Shown piece by piece: positions 25,099 to 33,933 of a DNA stretch of 36,572 nucleotides. Under the pieces are notes generated by a model. The model was given only the letters and a program-made list of their open reading frames with translations. It was not told the origin of the DNA and searched no databases. The translations under genes were made by a program, and so were the position numbers. The first letter of the stretch is position 1. Each line of letters begins with the position of its first letter. Source of the DNA: Nitrososphaerales archaeon (GTDB taxonomy: Archaea > Thermoproteota > Nitrososphaeria > Nitrososphaerales > Nitrososphaeraceae); assembly GCA_025451315.1 (NCBI GenBank), contig JANWKP010000239.1:1-36572 (forward strand), in the 5' to 3' direction.

Positions 25099-26418
25099 AT
25101 GAGTGCAATAGAATCCTATAACAAAATCTTTGAGTTAATGAAAAGCCATCATGATTGGTTTGCTAATTCTATTCCATTAATTGCTAGTGAGAATATTCCT
25201 AGTACAGCAGTAAGAGAGGCAATAATATCTGATTTTGGAAATAGATATGCTGAAGGATGGCCTGGTGAAAGAGTATATGCTGGTTGTACTTTTATTGATC
25301 AAGTTGAAATAATCTGTAACGATCTTGCTAGAAAAGTTTTTAATGCAGAATTTGCCGATTGTCGTGCAACCTCAGGAGTAGTTGCAAATCTAGCGATATA
25401 TTCAGGATTTACTCTTCCAGGAGATACAATGATAGCTACATCTATCCCAAATGGAGGACATATTTCTCATGGTAAGAAAGAACATTTTGGTACAGCAGGC
25501 CATGTGTGTGGGTTAAACATTGAGTTCTTCCCTTTTTCAAAAGAAGAAATGACAATTGATGTTGATTTGACTAAAAAAAAGATTTTGGATTTGATTAATA
25601 ATGGTAAACCTCCAAAAATGGGTATGTTTGGGGGAAGTTTATTCCTTTTTCCACATCCTGTAAAAGAATTAGTCGATTTTATGCATGATAATAAGATGTT
25701 TATTAATTATGATGGGGCACACGTTGCAGGATTAATAGCAGGAGGAGAATTCCAAGATCCCATACGAGAAGGAGTTGATTCTATGACTATGAGTTCTCAT
25801 AAGACATTATGGGGCCCTCAGGGAGGAATTATACTTTCATTAGAAAGATATGCAGAGACAATAAAAAAATCAATATTTCCTGGTAATACGAGTAGTCATC
25901 ACTTACATCATGTAGCTGGTAAAGCAATAGCATTAGCAGAAGTATTGGAATTCGGTAAGGATTACGCTAAACAAGTCGTAAAAAATGCAAAAAAATTAGC
26001 AGAAAGTTTGGCAGATTATGGATTTATTGTTTTAGGAGAAAAAAGGGGTTATACACAATCTCATCAGATTGCAGTAGATGTTTCGAAATATAATGATGGT
26101 GGAACTATTGAAATAGATTTGGAAAAATCTAATATTATTCTTAATCGACAATTACTTCCAGGAGATATCCAGGCAGGGAGACATTATATGCATCCCAGCG
26201 GTATCAGAATAGGAACTAATGAAATAACAAGATTGGGAATGAAAGAAAGTGAAATGACAGAAGTAGCTGATTTTATAAAAAGAGTTGTTATTGATAAAGA
26301 AGATACCAATAATATTAAAAGAGACGTTACTGAATTTAAGAAACAATATCAAAAACTACATTATGTTTTTGATGGTCAACTTGAAGCTTATAAATATATT
26401 AGCCTAGTGCAAGCTTAA
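25099..26418 (+). CDS. glyA: Serine hydroxymethyltransferase
   Basis: 439 residues. PLP enzyme that converts serine to glycine and feeds one-carbon units to a pterin cofactor. Active-site features: LIASENIPS (27-35), ERVYAGCTFID (57-67), YDGAHVAG (204-211, with D205 and H208), and the Schiff-base Lys235 in MSSHKTLWGPQGG, where many homologues have THKT. The C-terminal half ends with HPSGIRIGTNEITRLGM, the usual substrate-carboxylate Arg motif. The start ATG follows a GGAAGGA site, and a TTTTTAAA TATA-like box lies about 32 bases upstream. The gene is convergent with the DP2 gene (89-bp gap). Confidence 0.97.
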   Translation: MSAIESYNKIFELMKSHHDWFANSIPLIASENIPSTAVREAIISDFGNRYAEGWPGERVYAGCTFIDQVEIICNDLARKVFNAEFADCRATSGVVANLAIYSGFTLPGDTMIATSIPNGGHISHGKKEHFGTAGHVCGLNIEFFPFSKEEMTIDVDLTKKKILDLINNGKPPKMGMFGGSLFLFPHPVKELVDFMHDNKMFINYDGAHVAGLIAGGEFQDPIREGVDSMTMSSHKTLWGPQGGIILSLERYAETIKKSIFPGNTSSHHLHHVAGKAIALAEVLEFGKDYAKQVVKNAKKLAESLADYGFIVLGEKRGYTQSHQIAVDVSKYNDGGTIEIDLEKSNIILNRQLLPGDIQAGRHYMHPSGIRIGTNEITRLGMKESEMTEVADFIKRVVIDKEDTNNIKRDVTEFKKQYQKLHYVFDGQLEAYKYISLVQA

Positions 26419-26507
26419 TAACTATTTTTATCATTTATTTAATTAATGTACCATTCTAAATAAATCAATAAATAAATAAATTAAGAGTTACAATACATTT
26501 TATTTAT

Positions 26508-29500
26508 CTATAAATAATCAAAAATAGATGATTGAGGATTTTTTTGAATTTCTTTTTCTTTAAAAATATAGTTTAATTCCATAACTAGTGACTCAATTCT
26601 ACTTGAAAGATAATCATTCATTTTGAATTTATTACGTATATCTAATGCTATATATACATATTTCTCAACAGAATTTCTTGTGACTGTTTGTATTAAATTA
26701 TTACCACATCCAAGACATTTACCTGCTAGTGGTATCCTACGATATTTATCTCCACATTTAGTACATCTAAATGCTTGTGATGAATAAGAACGCATATTTC
26801 CCATAATATCAGGTATGATGTGAGTGGTAAGAACCATGGATGCGACTTCATCTGGAACTACTGCATTAATCAATTTTGCTGTTGAAATCTGCATATCTAA
26901 TTTTTCATTCATGGTTGTTAGTCTAGAATATGCGCTACGTTTTTCTTCAGTGGTTAATAAGTTTGTATGATGAGTAAAATAATAATTATAAAATTGTAAT
27001 TCAGAACCAATTCTATCTTTAATAATATCAACCTTATTTGAAAGATTTTCTGCTTTTGTATACTCTAGGGATTTTTCATATAATTGTAATGGATAATTCA
27101 AAGTAACATCAATATTGAGAGCCTGTCTTTGTACCTCATGTGGTAAAACAATAGGTTGAATCAATAAAGGCGCATCCATCAATCCTCCAATTTTATCTGG
27201 AAGAAATTCTTTAGAAAAATTTAAGAACACATCCATTAGTAACATAATTGAATCTGCATCACCATCACAATCCCTACGTTTAGCAGAATGCCACATTGGA
27301 GACGCTAAACAGACTTGTGAATTAGTATACCCTATAATCCTTCCAATGATTCCCACGGATGTATGAGGAGCAAGTCCTACTATTATATGACCTATTAAAT
27401 CATCAATAGATGAGGCATTATAAAATGGTTCAAGCTTGTATAATTTTAATAATTCTTTGTCTATATATCTGGATAGTTGAAGTAAATGATTTGCAGTATC
27501 TATAGGTAATATCACATCTTGAACAAAAATTTCTAATAACTGATCATCACTAGATAAATCTTTTCCATAAAAATCTTTAGAATAACCTAGACTCTTTAAT
27601 TTATCTACATTAGTCATGATCCACTCAGGTTTAAAATGAGTTAAAGGTCCATTGGTTGCATCATAGCGTATTGTCCCATCTTTGAATGCATATAAATCAT
27701 AATTTTGCCTTAAAATTCCTTTTTCTAATGGTTCAGCAGATTTATTTTTGCCCATCAAAATTTTTACACCTTTTAATGGTTCTTTAGATCGCATTTCTAG
27801 TGTTTTTTCCGCTTCTTTTAACATTCTTTTAAGTGGATATTTCGAAGGAGAATATGTTTTTCCTTCCCTTTTGCATTTAGTACATCTAGTAGTTACTTCT
27901 TTTGTACTATTAATTCCAGAATTAATTAGTTCTCTACAGATTCCACAGATATTCTTAAGAGGTGTCTCAGATAAACAGTTTCTACATTTAGTACCAAGTG
28001 ATGTCAGATTACAAGTTTGACAATATCTATTTGCTATTTCTGTATAAAGAATTTCTTCTTTTGATGCTTTAATTAAATCTCGTGTAGAACCGCCTTTACT
28101 TCCTACTGGAAATAAGACATGTACTGGTGGCTTCATTTTTCTTTCGGCTGCTTTTTCTGGCCTTCCAACACGTACAGCTATCGATGAAGAAAATTTTGGT
28201 TTTAATAAAAGTCCAGATATTCTTATTATATAATCAATAGAAGAAATTTTATTTGATGATTCATTATTTATTGATGATTCATTATTTATTGATGATTCAT
28301 TATTTATTGATGATTCATTATTTATTGATGGATTACAAAGTAAGATAACCAAAGAGTTTATTTGATTTAATTCTGACAATTCTAGAAATAGATTATTATT
28401 ATAATTTTTTATTGAATGTGTTATACCTAAACGTTCTAGTATACCTTTTAATGTTTCGTTATATTCAATTGAAAATGATTCAAAATAATAGTTATTAGTC
28501 GTAGCTTTTGTAATGTTAAAAATTAAATCAGCATTCGCATCGATTTCTATTTTTTTTAAAAATTCATTTCTTAATAAAATAATTTCATCCACCGTTATCG
28601 ATTCCCAATAGAAAGAATATTTAGGATGTAAAGGGATACTTAATATTTTACTAATTAAGAATGCTTCTTTTAGTGTTGGAATTATTTCGATAGGATTATT
28701 TGCTAATTCAAATAATCGTTGTTTGTTAATATATTCTAAAATTTCATTGACGTATTTTTCGTCAGTGGAATAACTATTATTTGAAGAAATTTGTTTTATT
28801 TTCATTTGTAATTCCAATCCCCATATCTCTTCCACATAGGATGCAGGAAATAATTTTGCATTATTTTCTAAGAAATCACCATAACTAACTAAAATATCAC
28901 CCAAATAAAGGATAGTATTAATTCTATTTTGAATTTGATGGGCATATTCTATAGTTGTAACATAAGTTACAGTTCCGTCGTCTAGTTTCACTAAAGGAGG
29001 TTCTATTGAGTCAACTAATGCAATTGTTGCTGCCTTTCCAGGGATATCGATTTTAATTTGAGTTCCTACTACTATAGCATAATTTAATAATATAGGAACG
29101 GTTGGATGAATCCCTATTGTGGAAAATCCTGTATTATAGCATCTACCATACCTTAACCTAAATCCACCAATTTTATTAGACATTGACAACACTGGTCTGC
29201 CAGTAATTACTTCTGACATTCTATGGTGTACTGTATCATCTTCAGAAGAACCTTCTTTTTGTATTGCTCCTTTTAGTTCCTTAAGCCAATCCCATCCATC
29301 CAAACCTAAATTATCTATTATTTTTAATAATTTTCTACTTCGTCCAATTAAACCATCATTCATAACTCTTAAAGCACCACCACGGACTCTATCTGTCTTA
29401 ATCCTTTTCATTGCTCTATGGCCGACAATTTCTACAGGGTCAGTATCTACCCCGTCTAATTCGACTGGTAAATTACTAATACATTTTATTACATCCTCAT

Positions 29501-30158
29501 CTAAAATTTTAAATTGAAAACTTCCAACTTCTCTTTCATATATACGTAATTCCTCTACAAATCGACCAGTCTCATCGTCAAAGGAGTTAGCCTGAAATTT
29601 ACTTAACCCCACTGACTTTCTTACATGGTCTGCAATCAGCATTGTTAAGGCTGCTTCAGTTCCTCCAGCAGATCTAATTGGTCCTGCAAATGATATTGAA
29701 AGATATTTACTTCCATCAGAATTATTCTTGATTTGTACATCAGATATTCCTTGTAAAGGTGCAACAGTTACTCCTTCTGTTACTATAGCAAGACTTACCC
29801 TAACTGCATTATCTAATCTAGTTGTTAAGTCATCATTGCTGTATTTACCTTGTGCAATTTCTTCTGATATCTTTAATGCTGCTTTTTCTTTGGTTGTTTC
29901 TGATAATAAATTTCTTAATCTATTTGTAATGTTAATATCATGCATTTTAGCTACTCTATCAGCTAAATCATAGACTATTCTCGATTCAATTTTCTCAGAA
30001 ACATCAATACCGTGTGTACGTGCATCACTGGCTATTAGATAAATTTTATTTAATAAATTTAAGAGATTATCATGATAATCATTATAAAATAATGGTCTTT
30101 TTAAATTACTTAACTCTTGAATGGAATTTTCATCTAAAAAATGATATTGATCCTTCAT
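26508..30158 (-). CDS. polC: DNA polymerase D large subunit, DP2
   Basis: 1216 residues: the catalytic subunit of the archaeal replicative PolD. ISFAGPIRSAGGTEAALTML marks the N-terminal region, and FRLRYGRCYNTGFSTIGIHP the first half of the double-psi barrel core. The catalytic loop SAKRRDCDGDADSIMLLMD at about 955-973 carries the acidic metal-binding cluster. Cysteine-rich zinc modules occur near 735-790 (CQTCNLTSLGTKCRNC, then CGICRELI) and near 1135-1155 (CTKCGDKYRRIPLAGKCLGC). No intein is present, unlike many euryarchaeal homologues. A low-complexity SINNES repeat lies near residue 620. The start ATG overlaps the stop of the GGGP synthase gene by four bases, so the two are translationally coupled. 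Confidence 0.98.
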   Translation of the reverse strand: MKDQYHFLDENSIQELSNLKRPLFYNDYHDNLLNLLNKIYLIASDARTHGIDVSEKIESRIVYDLADRVAKMHDINITNRLRNLLSETTKEKAALKISEEIAQGKYSNDDLTTRLDNAVRVSLAIVTEGVTVAPLQGISDVQIKNNSDGSKYLSISFAGPIRSAGGTEAALTMLIADHVRKSVGLSKFQANSFDDETGRFVEELRIYEREVGSFQFKILDEDVIKCISNLPVELDGVDTDPVEIVGHRAMKRIKTDRVRGGALRVMNDGLIGRSRKLLKIIDNLGLDGWDWLKELKGAIQKEGSSEDDTVHHRMSEVITGRPVLSMSNKIGGFRLRYGRCYNTGFSTIGIHPTVPILLNYAIVVGTQIKIDIPGKAATIALVDSIEPPLVKLDDGTVTYVTTIEYAHQIQNRINTILYLGDILVSYGDFLENNAKLFPASYVEEIWGLELQMKIKQISSNNSYSTDEKYVNEILEYINKQRLFELANNPIEIIPTLKEAFLISKILSIPLHPKYSFYWESITVDEIILLRNEFLKKIEIDANADLIFNITKATTNNYYFESFSIEYNETLKGILERLGITHSIKNYNNNLFLELSELNQINSLVILLCNPSINNESSINNESSINNESSINNESSNKISSIDYIIRISGLLLKPKFSSSIAVRVGRPEKAAERKMKPPVHVLFPVGSKGGSTRDLIKASKEEILYTEIANRYCQTCNLTSLGTKCRNCLSETPLKNICGICRELINSGINSTKEVTTRCTKCKREGKTYSPSKYPLKRMLKEAEKTLEMRSKEPLKGVKILMGKNKSAEPLEKGILRQNYDLYAFKDGTIRYDATNGPLTHFKPEWIMTNVDKLKSLGYSKDFYGKDLSSDDQLLEIFVQDVILPIDTANHLLQLSRYIDKELLKLYKLEPFYNASSIDDLIGHIIVGLAPHTSVGIIGRIIGYTNSQVCLASPMWHSAKRRDCDGDADSIMLLMDVFLNFSKEFLPDKIGGLMDAPLLIQPIVLPHEVQRQALNIDVTLNYPLQLYEKSLEYTKAENLSNKVDIIKDRIGSELQFYNYYFTHHTNLLTTEEKRSAYSRLTTMNEKLDMQISTAKLINAVVPDEVASMVLTTHIIPDIMGNMRSYSSQAFRCTKCGDKYRRIPLAGKCLGCGNNLIQTVTRNSVEKYVYIALDIRNKFKMNDYLSSRIESLVMELNYIFKEKEIQKNPQSSIFDYL
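28255..28326. repeat. Four exact 18-bp tandem repeats inside the DP2 gene
   Basis: GATGATTCATTATTTATT is repeated four times with no mismatch and in frame, coding for (S-I-N-N-E-S)4 on the minus strand. It lies in a linker between the N-terminal part and the VRVGRPEKAAERKMK region. Confidence 0.9.
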
Positions 30159-30892
30159 TTCCTTATTAACTCAATAATATCAGAAAATTTACTTTCCCAA
30201 TTATTATCATTTTCAATCATTGTTCCTACAACTATAATGTCTGCACCAGCGTCTGCTAAGTGTTTGGCAATTTGTGAATTTCGAATACCTCCACCTACAA
30301 TTAAGACACCTTCATAATATTGACGCACTGATTTGACCATTTCTGGGGATATATGCTGATTGGCTCCTGAACCTGCCTCTAGATATAAGAATCGCATACC
30401 AAGATATTGTGCTGCCAGTGAATACATTATTGCCAAGTTAGGTTTATGAAAAGGAATACCCTTTGCTTGACCGACAAACCAAGCAGTTGTTCCTTCACCA
30501 ATTATCAAATATCCAGTAGGCAATGCTTCTAACTTTGATTTCTTTACTCCAATAGCAGCCAATGCCTGGGCTCCTGTGATAAAATACGGATTTTCAGAAT
30601 TAAGTAATGACATGAATAAGATAGCATCTGCATTAGGTGAAACACCAGTGACATTACCAGGAAATAATATCACAGGGATAGTGATAGTTGTTTTTATTTG
30701 TGATATTATTTTTGATAATTCAATTTGATCAATTATAGATGAACCACCAATTAAGATTGCTGATGCACCTAATCGTTCGACTTTTTTTGCTATTGAAATG
30801 ACATCTTTTGGGTTCTCTGAATCGATCAAAGGAAAACACAAAGTACGATACCGTTTTATCTCATTTAAAATATAAGTTTCTATAGTATTCAA
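30155..30892 (-). CDS. Geranylgeranylglyceryl phosphate synthase family protein
   Basis: 245 residues from a TTG start. TIM-barrel prenyltransferase of the GGGP synthase/PcrB group: FPLIDSENPKD, GASAILIGGSSIIDQ, TIPVILFPGNVTGVSPNADA, ILFMSLLNSENPYFITG, the glycerol-1-phosphate site YLEAGSGANQHIS and the phosphate-binding VGGGIRNSQIAKHLADAGAD with VVGTMIEND. It makes the first ether bond of archaeal membrane lipids from glycerol-1-phosphate and geranylgeranyl diphosphate. Its stop overlaps the DP2 start (ATGA), forming a lipid-synthesis/replication operon. It is divergent from the 31055 gene. Confidence 0.95.
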   Translation of the reverse strand: MNTIETYILNEIKRYRTLCFPLIDSENPKDVISIAKKVERLGASAILIGGSSIIDQIELSKIISQIKTTITIPVILFPGNVTGVSPNADAILFMSLLNSENPYFITGAQALAAIGVKKSKLEALPTGYLIIGEGTTAWFVGQAKGIPFHKPNLAIMYSLAAQYLGMRFLYLEAGSGANQHISPEMVKSVRQYYEGVLIVGGGIRNSQIAKHLADAGADIIVVGTMIENDNNWESKFSDIIELIRK

Positions 30893-31025
30893 TTACTGTG
30901 GAACCATATTAAAGTATATTAACTCCTAAAAAATATTTTTGGTTTTTATTTTATATTAAGAATTTTGTAAACCTTTAAGTAAATAAAATTATACTTACTA
31001 GTATTCTATATAAATAGTTGAAACT

Positions 31026-31032
31026 TTTTATA
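31026..31032 (+). promoter_or_regulatory. TATA box of the 133-aa gene
   Basis: TTTTATA is centred 26 bases before ATG 31055, the leaderless archaeal spacing. A second TATATAAAT lies at about 31008-31016. Confidence 0.6.
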
Positions 31033-31054
31033 CAAAAACAAGTACTATACAAAT

Positions 31055-31456
31055 ATGTATAGTACTGATGCAAACGTCGGATTAAAATTTACTGATCTTT
31101 TAGACTTGTTTATTGAAAAAAATTTATTTACCAAGAAACAAATATCAATTATTTATAATAAAATCAATATTCATGATTCTAGTATTTCTAGTATTCCTAA
31201 TAATCAAATGAGTCCTGGTGCTTATTACAGACAGGTTAAACAATGTAGAAAAAAATATGATCAGCTGATTTATACAATAATTTTGTTTAGATTACTAAAT
31301 TTGATAGACACCAATACAATGGGTACCATTGAACTACTAGTTAAGCAAGTATCTAAAATATCACAACGTAATCTACATCACAATGCTACTAAAATTGTCT
31401 CAAGTGATATCACTATTGTGATAGAGGAAATTCTTAGAAAGATAAATAAGATATAA
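31055..31456 (+). CDS. Conserved-looking hypothetical helical protein next to the origin
   Basis: 133 residues, no signal peptide or membrane helix, almost entirely alpha-helical by composition. Residues 12-45 read FTDLLDLFIEKNLFTKKQIS, IIYNKINI; the middle has MSPGAYYRQVKQCRKKYDQL followed by IYTIILFRLLNLIDTNT; the end has a VKQVSKISQ helix. The tyrosine-rich QVKQCRKKYDQLIYT segment looks like a winged-helix recognition helix, so DNA binding is possible. I do not recognise a named family. It has its own leaderless promoter. Sixty-two bases separate it from the membrane winged-helix gene, so they may be co-transcribed. Confidence 0.8.
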   Translation: MYSTDANVGLKFTDLLDLFIEKNLFTKKQISIIYNKINIHDSSISSIPNNQMSPGAYYRQVKQCRKKYDQLIYTIILFRLLNLIDTNTMGTIELLVKQVSKISQRNLHHNATKIVSSDITIVIEEILRKINKI

Positions 31457-31518
31457 ATGGTGAGAAATATGTGTAAAAAGAGATAAAGATAAATATTTTG
31501 TGATATATGTGATATTAT

Positions 31519-32229
31519 TTGAATATAGATCTATTTTACTTTATAATAATAGGTATATTTTTTATAGTAGGATTTTTACTTTCCTATCTTCTGAAATTAC
31601 AGAAGAAGAAGAGAGTTGGTGAATCGGTACCATTACAAATAGATAATAATTTAGAAATTATTGAGATATTGGAGAATAAAAAACAATTACAGATTGATAA
31701 TATTATCCTTAAACTTAATGATATCCAAATTAGATTAGATTTACTAGAATCTAAAGTATCCCAATCCAAAAATCTACCAAGATACGAAAACATAGAAGAT
31801 AATATCATAAAAAATATCACAGACAACCAAGACATCACATCACATCACAATGAAATCAATGATATCACAAAACAATATATATCTAAAAAATCACAAATTG
31901 AAAAGGTAAAAGGTAAATCCTTAATAATTAATGACAAACATAATGCTACTGAACATTATATCTTAAAAATAATTTTAAAGGAACCATTGACGTCGAATGA
32001 AATAAAAAATGCCATTGGTAGAACACGAGAACATACATCACGACTAATGAAAAAACTCTATGAACTTAAATTAGTAGACAGGGATATAACTACAAAGCCA
32101 TTTAAATATAAATTAACAGAACAAGGAAAAAAGTATATTGGAGAACAAGTAGAAAAGAAAGAAATTAACGAAGAAAAGACATTAAATTCATCATATACTA
32201 ACGACTCTATAATAGATTTAACCAAGTAG
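31519..32229 (+). CDS. Membrane-anchored winged-helix protein next to the origin
   Basis: 236 residues from a TTG start. Residues 4-26 are one transmembrane helix (LFYFIIIGIFFIVGFLLSYL), followed by a basic stop-transfer (KLQKKKR). Residues 40-75 are a charged, coiled-coil-like helix (ILKLNDIQIRLDLLESKV), then a polar linker. Residues about 145-215 form a winged helix: EHYILKIILKEPLTSNEI, KNAIGRTREHTSRLMKKLYE and wing PFKYKLTEQGKKYI, MarR/ArsR-like. The DNA-binding half faces the cytosol by the positive-inside rule. A membrane-tethered DNA-binding protein beside a replication origin is unusual; target is unknown. Confidence 0.85.
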   Translation: MNIDLFYFIIIGIFFIVGFLLSYLLKLQKKKRVGESVPLQIDNNLEIIEILENKKQLQIDNIILKLNDIQIRLDLLESKVSQSKNLPRYENIEDNIIKNITDNQDITSHHNEINDITKQYISKKSQIEKVKGKSLIINDKHNATEHYILKIILKEPLTSNEIKNAIGRTREHTSRLMKKLYELKLVDRDITTKPFKYKLTEQGKKYIGEQVEKKEINEEKTLNSSYTNDSIIDLTK

Positions 32230-32344
32230 AAATAACTATTAACATTTTCTACAAATATCAAGAAAAAGCAATGTTAACGTCTTTAATACGCATATATATT
32301 GAAGTATGTTAATACAAATAATTCTAATATAACTTATTTTTAAT

Positions 32345-32374
32345 CTGCAGTAGAAATAAAGGGGTTAAATCAAT
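32345..32374 (+). repeat. Origin recognition box ORB1
   Basis: Contains CAGTAGAAATAAAGGGGTTA. The AGTxGAAA core and terminal GGGGT match the archaeal Orc1/Cdc6-binding ORB pattern. It is identical to ORB2 over 27 bases and offset by 61 bp. Confidence 0.8.
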
Positions 32375-32405
32375 CCTTGTTAACAAACTTAACGTCATTC
32401 TAACT

Positions 32406-32435
32406 CTCCAGTAGAAATAAAGGGGTTAAATCAAT
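32406..32435 (+). repeat. Origin recognition box ORB2
   Basis: Contains CTCCAGTAGAAATAAAGGGG, the better match to the known CTCCAGTGGAAAC-type consensus, followed by TTAAATCAAT exactly as in ORB1. Same orientation as ORB1, with the G-run pointing toward orc1/cdc6. Confidence 0.82.
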
Positions 32436-32502
32436 TAGTTTGCAAAAATCTTGTAAATGTATTTGTTCTTGTTAATATTTTGTTGTTATCAATCTACTTA
32501 CA

Positions 32503-32528
32503 CTTCTCCCCCATCATTTCTTTTGCAA
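32503..32528 (-). repeat. Degenerate inverted ORB
   Basis: Read on the minus strand: GCAAAAGAAATGATGGGGGA. It keeps the GAAAT and G-run spacing of ORB1/2 but has several changes. It lies at the left edge of the AT-rich tract. Confidence 0.45.
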
Positions 32529-32661
32529 ATATAAAACAAAAATGACTATAATATATATTAAATATTATTATTAATATAGTCTAAAATATTTGATTTTGGG
32601 GTTTAAATTTTAAGTTAATAACATGTTAATAATATAATAACATGTTAATATAAATTTGAAA

Positions 32662-32689
32662 TGCAATAGAAAGTAAGGGGTAAGGGGAT
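32662..32689 (+). repeat. Degenerate direct ORB in the orc1/cdc6 promoter
   Basis: GCAATAGAAAGTAAGGGGTA followed by AGGGGAT. It keeps the GAAA core and GGGGT end and lies 20-50 bases before the orc1/cdc6 start, where binding by the initiator could repress its own gene. Confidence 0.6.
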
Positions 32690-32697
32690 AATTTTAT

Positions 32698-32703
32698 GGT
32701 GAG
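32698..32703 (+). promoter_or_regulatory. Ribosome binding site of orc1/cdc6
   Basis: GGTGAG six bases before TTG 32710. It supports this TTG as the true start. Confidence 0.65.
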
Positions 32704-32709
32704 TTATGT

Positions 32710-33933
32710 TTGAGCGATGATATTTTAGATAATATATTTGAAAATGCAGTAAAAGGCAACTCGTTAATCAAAAATAGGAAAATCTTAACAATAGACTATA
32801 TACCACACAAATTACAATTTCGTGATGAAGAGACAACTACTATAGCTCAAACTTTATCTGTATCATTAAAAGGAGCAAGACCATCAAATTTACTGTTATT
32901 TGGTAAACCAGGGACAGGAAAAACTGCAGTAGTTAAAAATGTAATTAACAAGTTTAAAGAAAAATCAACAGAACTTGGGATAGAGGTTATAGTGGTTTTT
33001 ATTAATGCAAAAATAGCTAATACAGCATATAAAGTTCTTTATGAAATAGCCGAAGAAATGAACATAAACAAAATAGATAAAAAAAATCAGGTTTATTTTA
33101 CTGGTCTATCCCTTGGAGAAGCAACAAATAGAATTCTTGATTTTATTAAAAAAAGACAATTACATGTAATTTTTGTTATAGATGAAATTGATTCACTTGT
33201 CGACAAAAATGGCGACGACATACTTTATAACTTTACTCGAGCAAATGAACAATTTCAAGAAGTTGGTTTTATCAGTCTCATTGGAATATCGAATAGCTTA
33301 ACATTTAAGGATAAATTGGATCCTAGAGTTAGAAGCAGCTTAAGTGAAGAAGAGATTGTATTTAATCCATATAAAATAGATCAATTACAAAAGATATTAT
33401 CTGAGCGAGTTAAGTTAGCCTTTTATGATGATGTCGTTACCGAAGGAACAATAAATTTATGTGCAGCAATTGCAGGAAAAGATAATGGTGACGCTAGAAA
33501 AGCGATCGATTTGCTTCGTGTAGCAGCGGAAATAGCTGAAATAGATAAAGATACTAAAGTTCACGAAAAATATATTCGTCTAGCACAGCATAAAATAGAA
33601 AAAGATACTAATTTTGAAATAATTAAAAACTCTACTACTCATACCAAAATTGTTTTACTAGCAATTGCAAAATCAAAAAACGGAAATACTGGAGAAGTTT
33701 ATGAAATTTATTCCTCATTATGTAAACATGTAGATAATGAATCACTTACACAACGTAGAATAACTCAAATTATAAATGAACTCGATCAACTCGGTTTAAT
33801 TTCGACCAATATTGTTAATCAAGGCAGATATGGCCGCTCTCAAAAAATCAAAATAACCGTTCCATTATCTACCCTTAAAGAAGCCTTATTTGATGACCAT
33901 CTACTGTCTACAATAACGACAACTATTGACTAA
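32710..33933 (+). CDS. cdc6: Orc1/Cdc6 replication initiator ATPase
   Basis: 407 residues from a TTG start preceded by GGTGAG. AAA+ domain: Walker A GKPGTGKT (65-72), Walker B VIFVIDEID (153-161), sensor 1 IGISN (191-195), arginine-finger region DPRVRSSLSEEE (204-215), sensor 2 GDARKAIDLLR (260-270). The C-terminal winged helix (about 310-395) has LTQRRITQIINELDQLG as recognition helix and GRYGRSQKI as wing, which contacts ORB DNA. It binds the origin just upstream and loads the MCM helicase. Its 3' end overlaps the DP1 gene by 11 bp, tail to tail. Confidence 0.98.
   Translation: MSDDILDNIFENAVKGNSLIKNRKILTIDYIPHKLQFRDEETTTIAQTLSVSLKGARPSNLLLFGKPGTGKTAVVKNVINKFKEKSTELGIEVIVVFINAKIANTAYKVLYEIAEEMNINKIDKKNQVYFTGLSLGEATNRILDFIKKRQLHVIFVIDEIDSLVDKNGDDILYNFTRANEQFQEVGFISLIGISNSLTFKDKLDPRVRSSLSEEEIVFNPYKIDQLQKILSERVKLAFYDDVVTEGTINLCAAIAGKDNGDARKAIDLLRVAAEIAEIDKDTKVHEKYIRLAQHKIEKDTNFEIIKNSTTHTKIVLLAIAKSKNGNTGEVYEIYSSLCKHVDNESLTQRRITQIINELDQLGLISTNIVNQGRYGRSQKIKITVPLSTLKEALFDDHLLSTITTTID

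Larger units (their letters stand above)
32230..32709. other. Probable chromosomal replication origin (oriC)
   Basis: This 480-bp gene-free interval lies directly upstream of orc1/cdc6. It holds two near-identical ORB-type repeats (32345, 32406), a degenerate inverted ORB (32503-32528), a degenerate direct ORB (32662-32689), and between the last two an AT-only unwinding-type tract with the inverted arms GACTATA/TATAGTC (32544-32550, 32575-32581) and two copies of TAACATGTTAATA. ORBs on either side of an AT-rich element next to an initiator gene is the standard archaeal origin layout. Confidence 0.8.

Noticed and set aside
26508-30158. Possible intein in DP2
   Set aside because: Length and the uninterrupted motif order leave no room for one; euryarchaeal DP2 inteins are common, so this was looked for.
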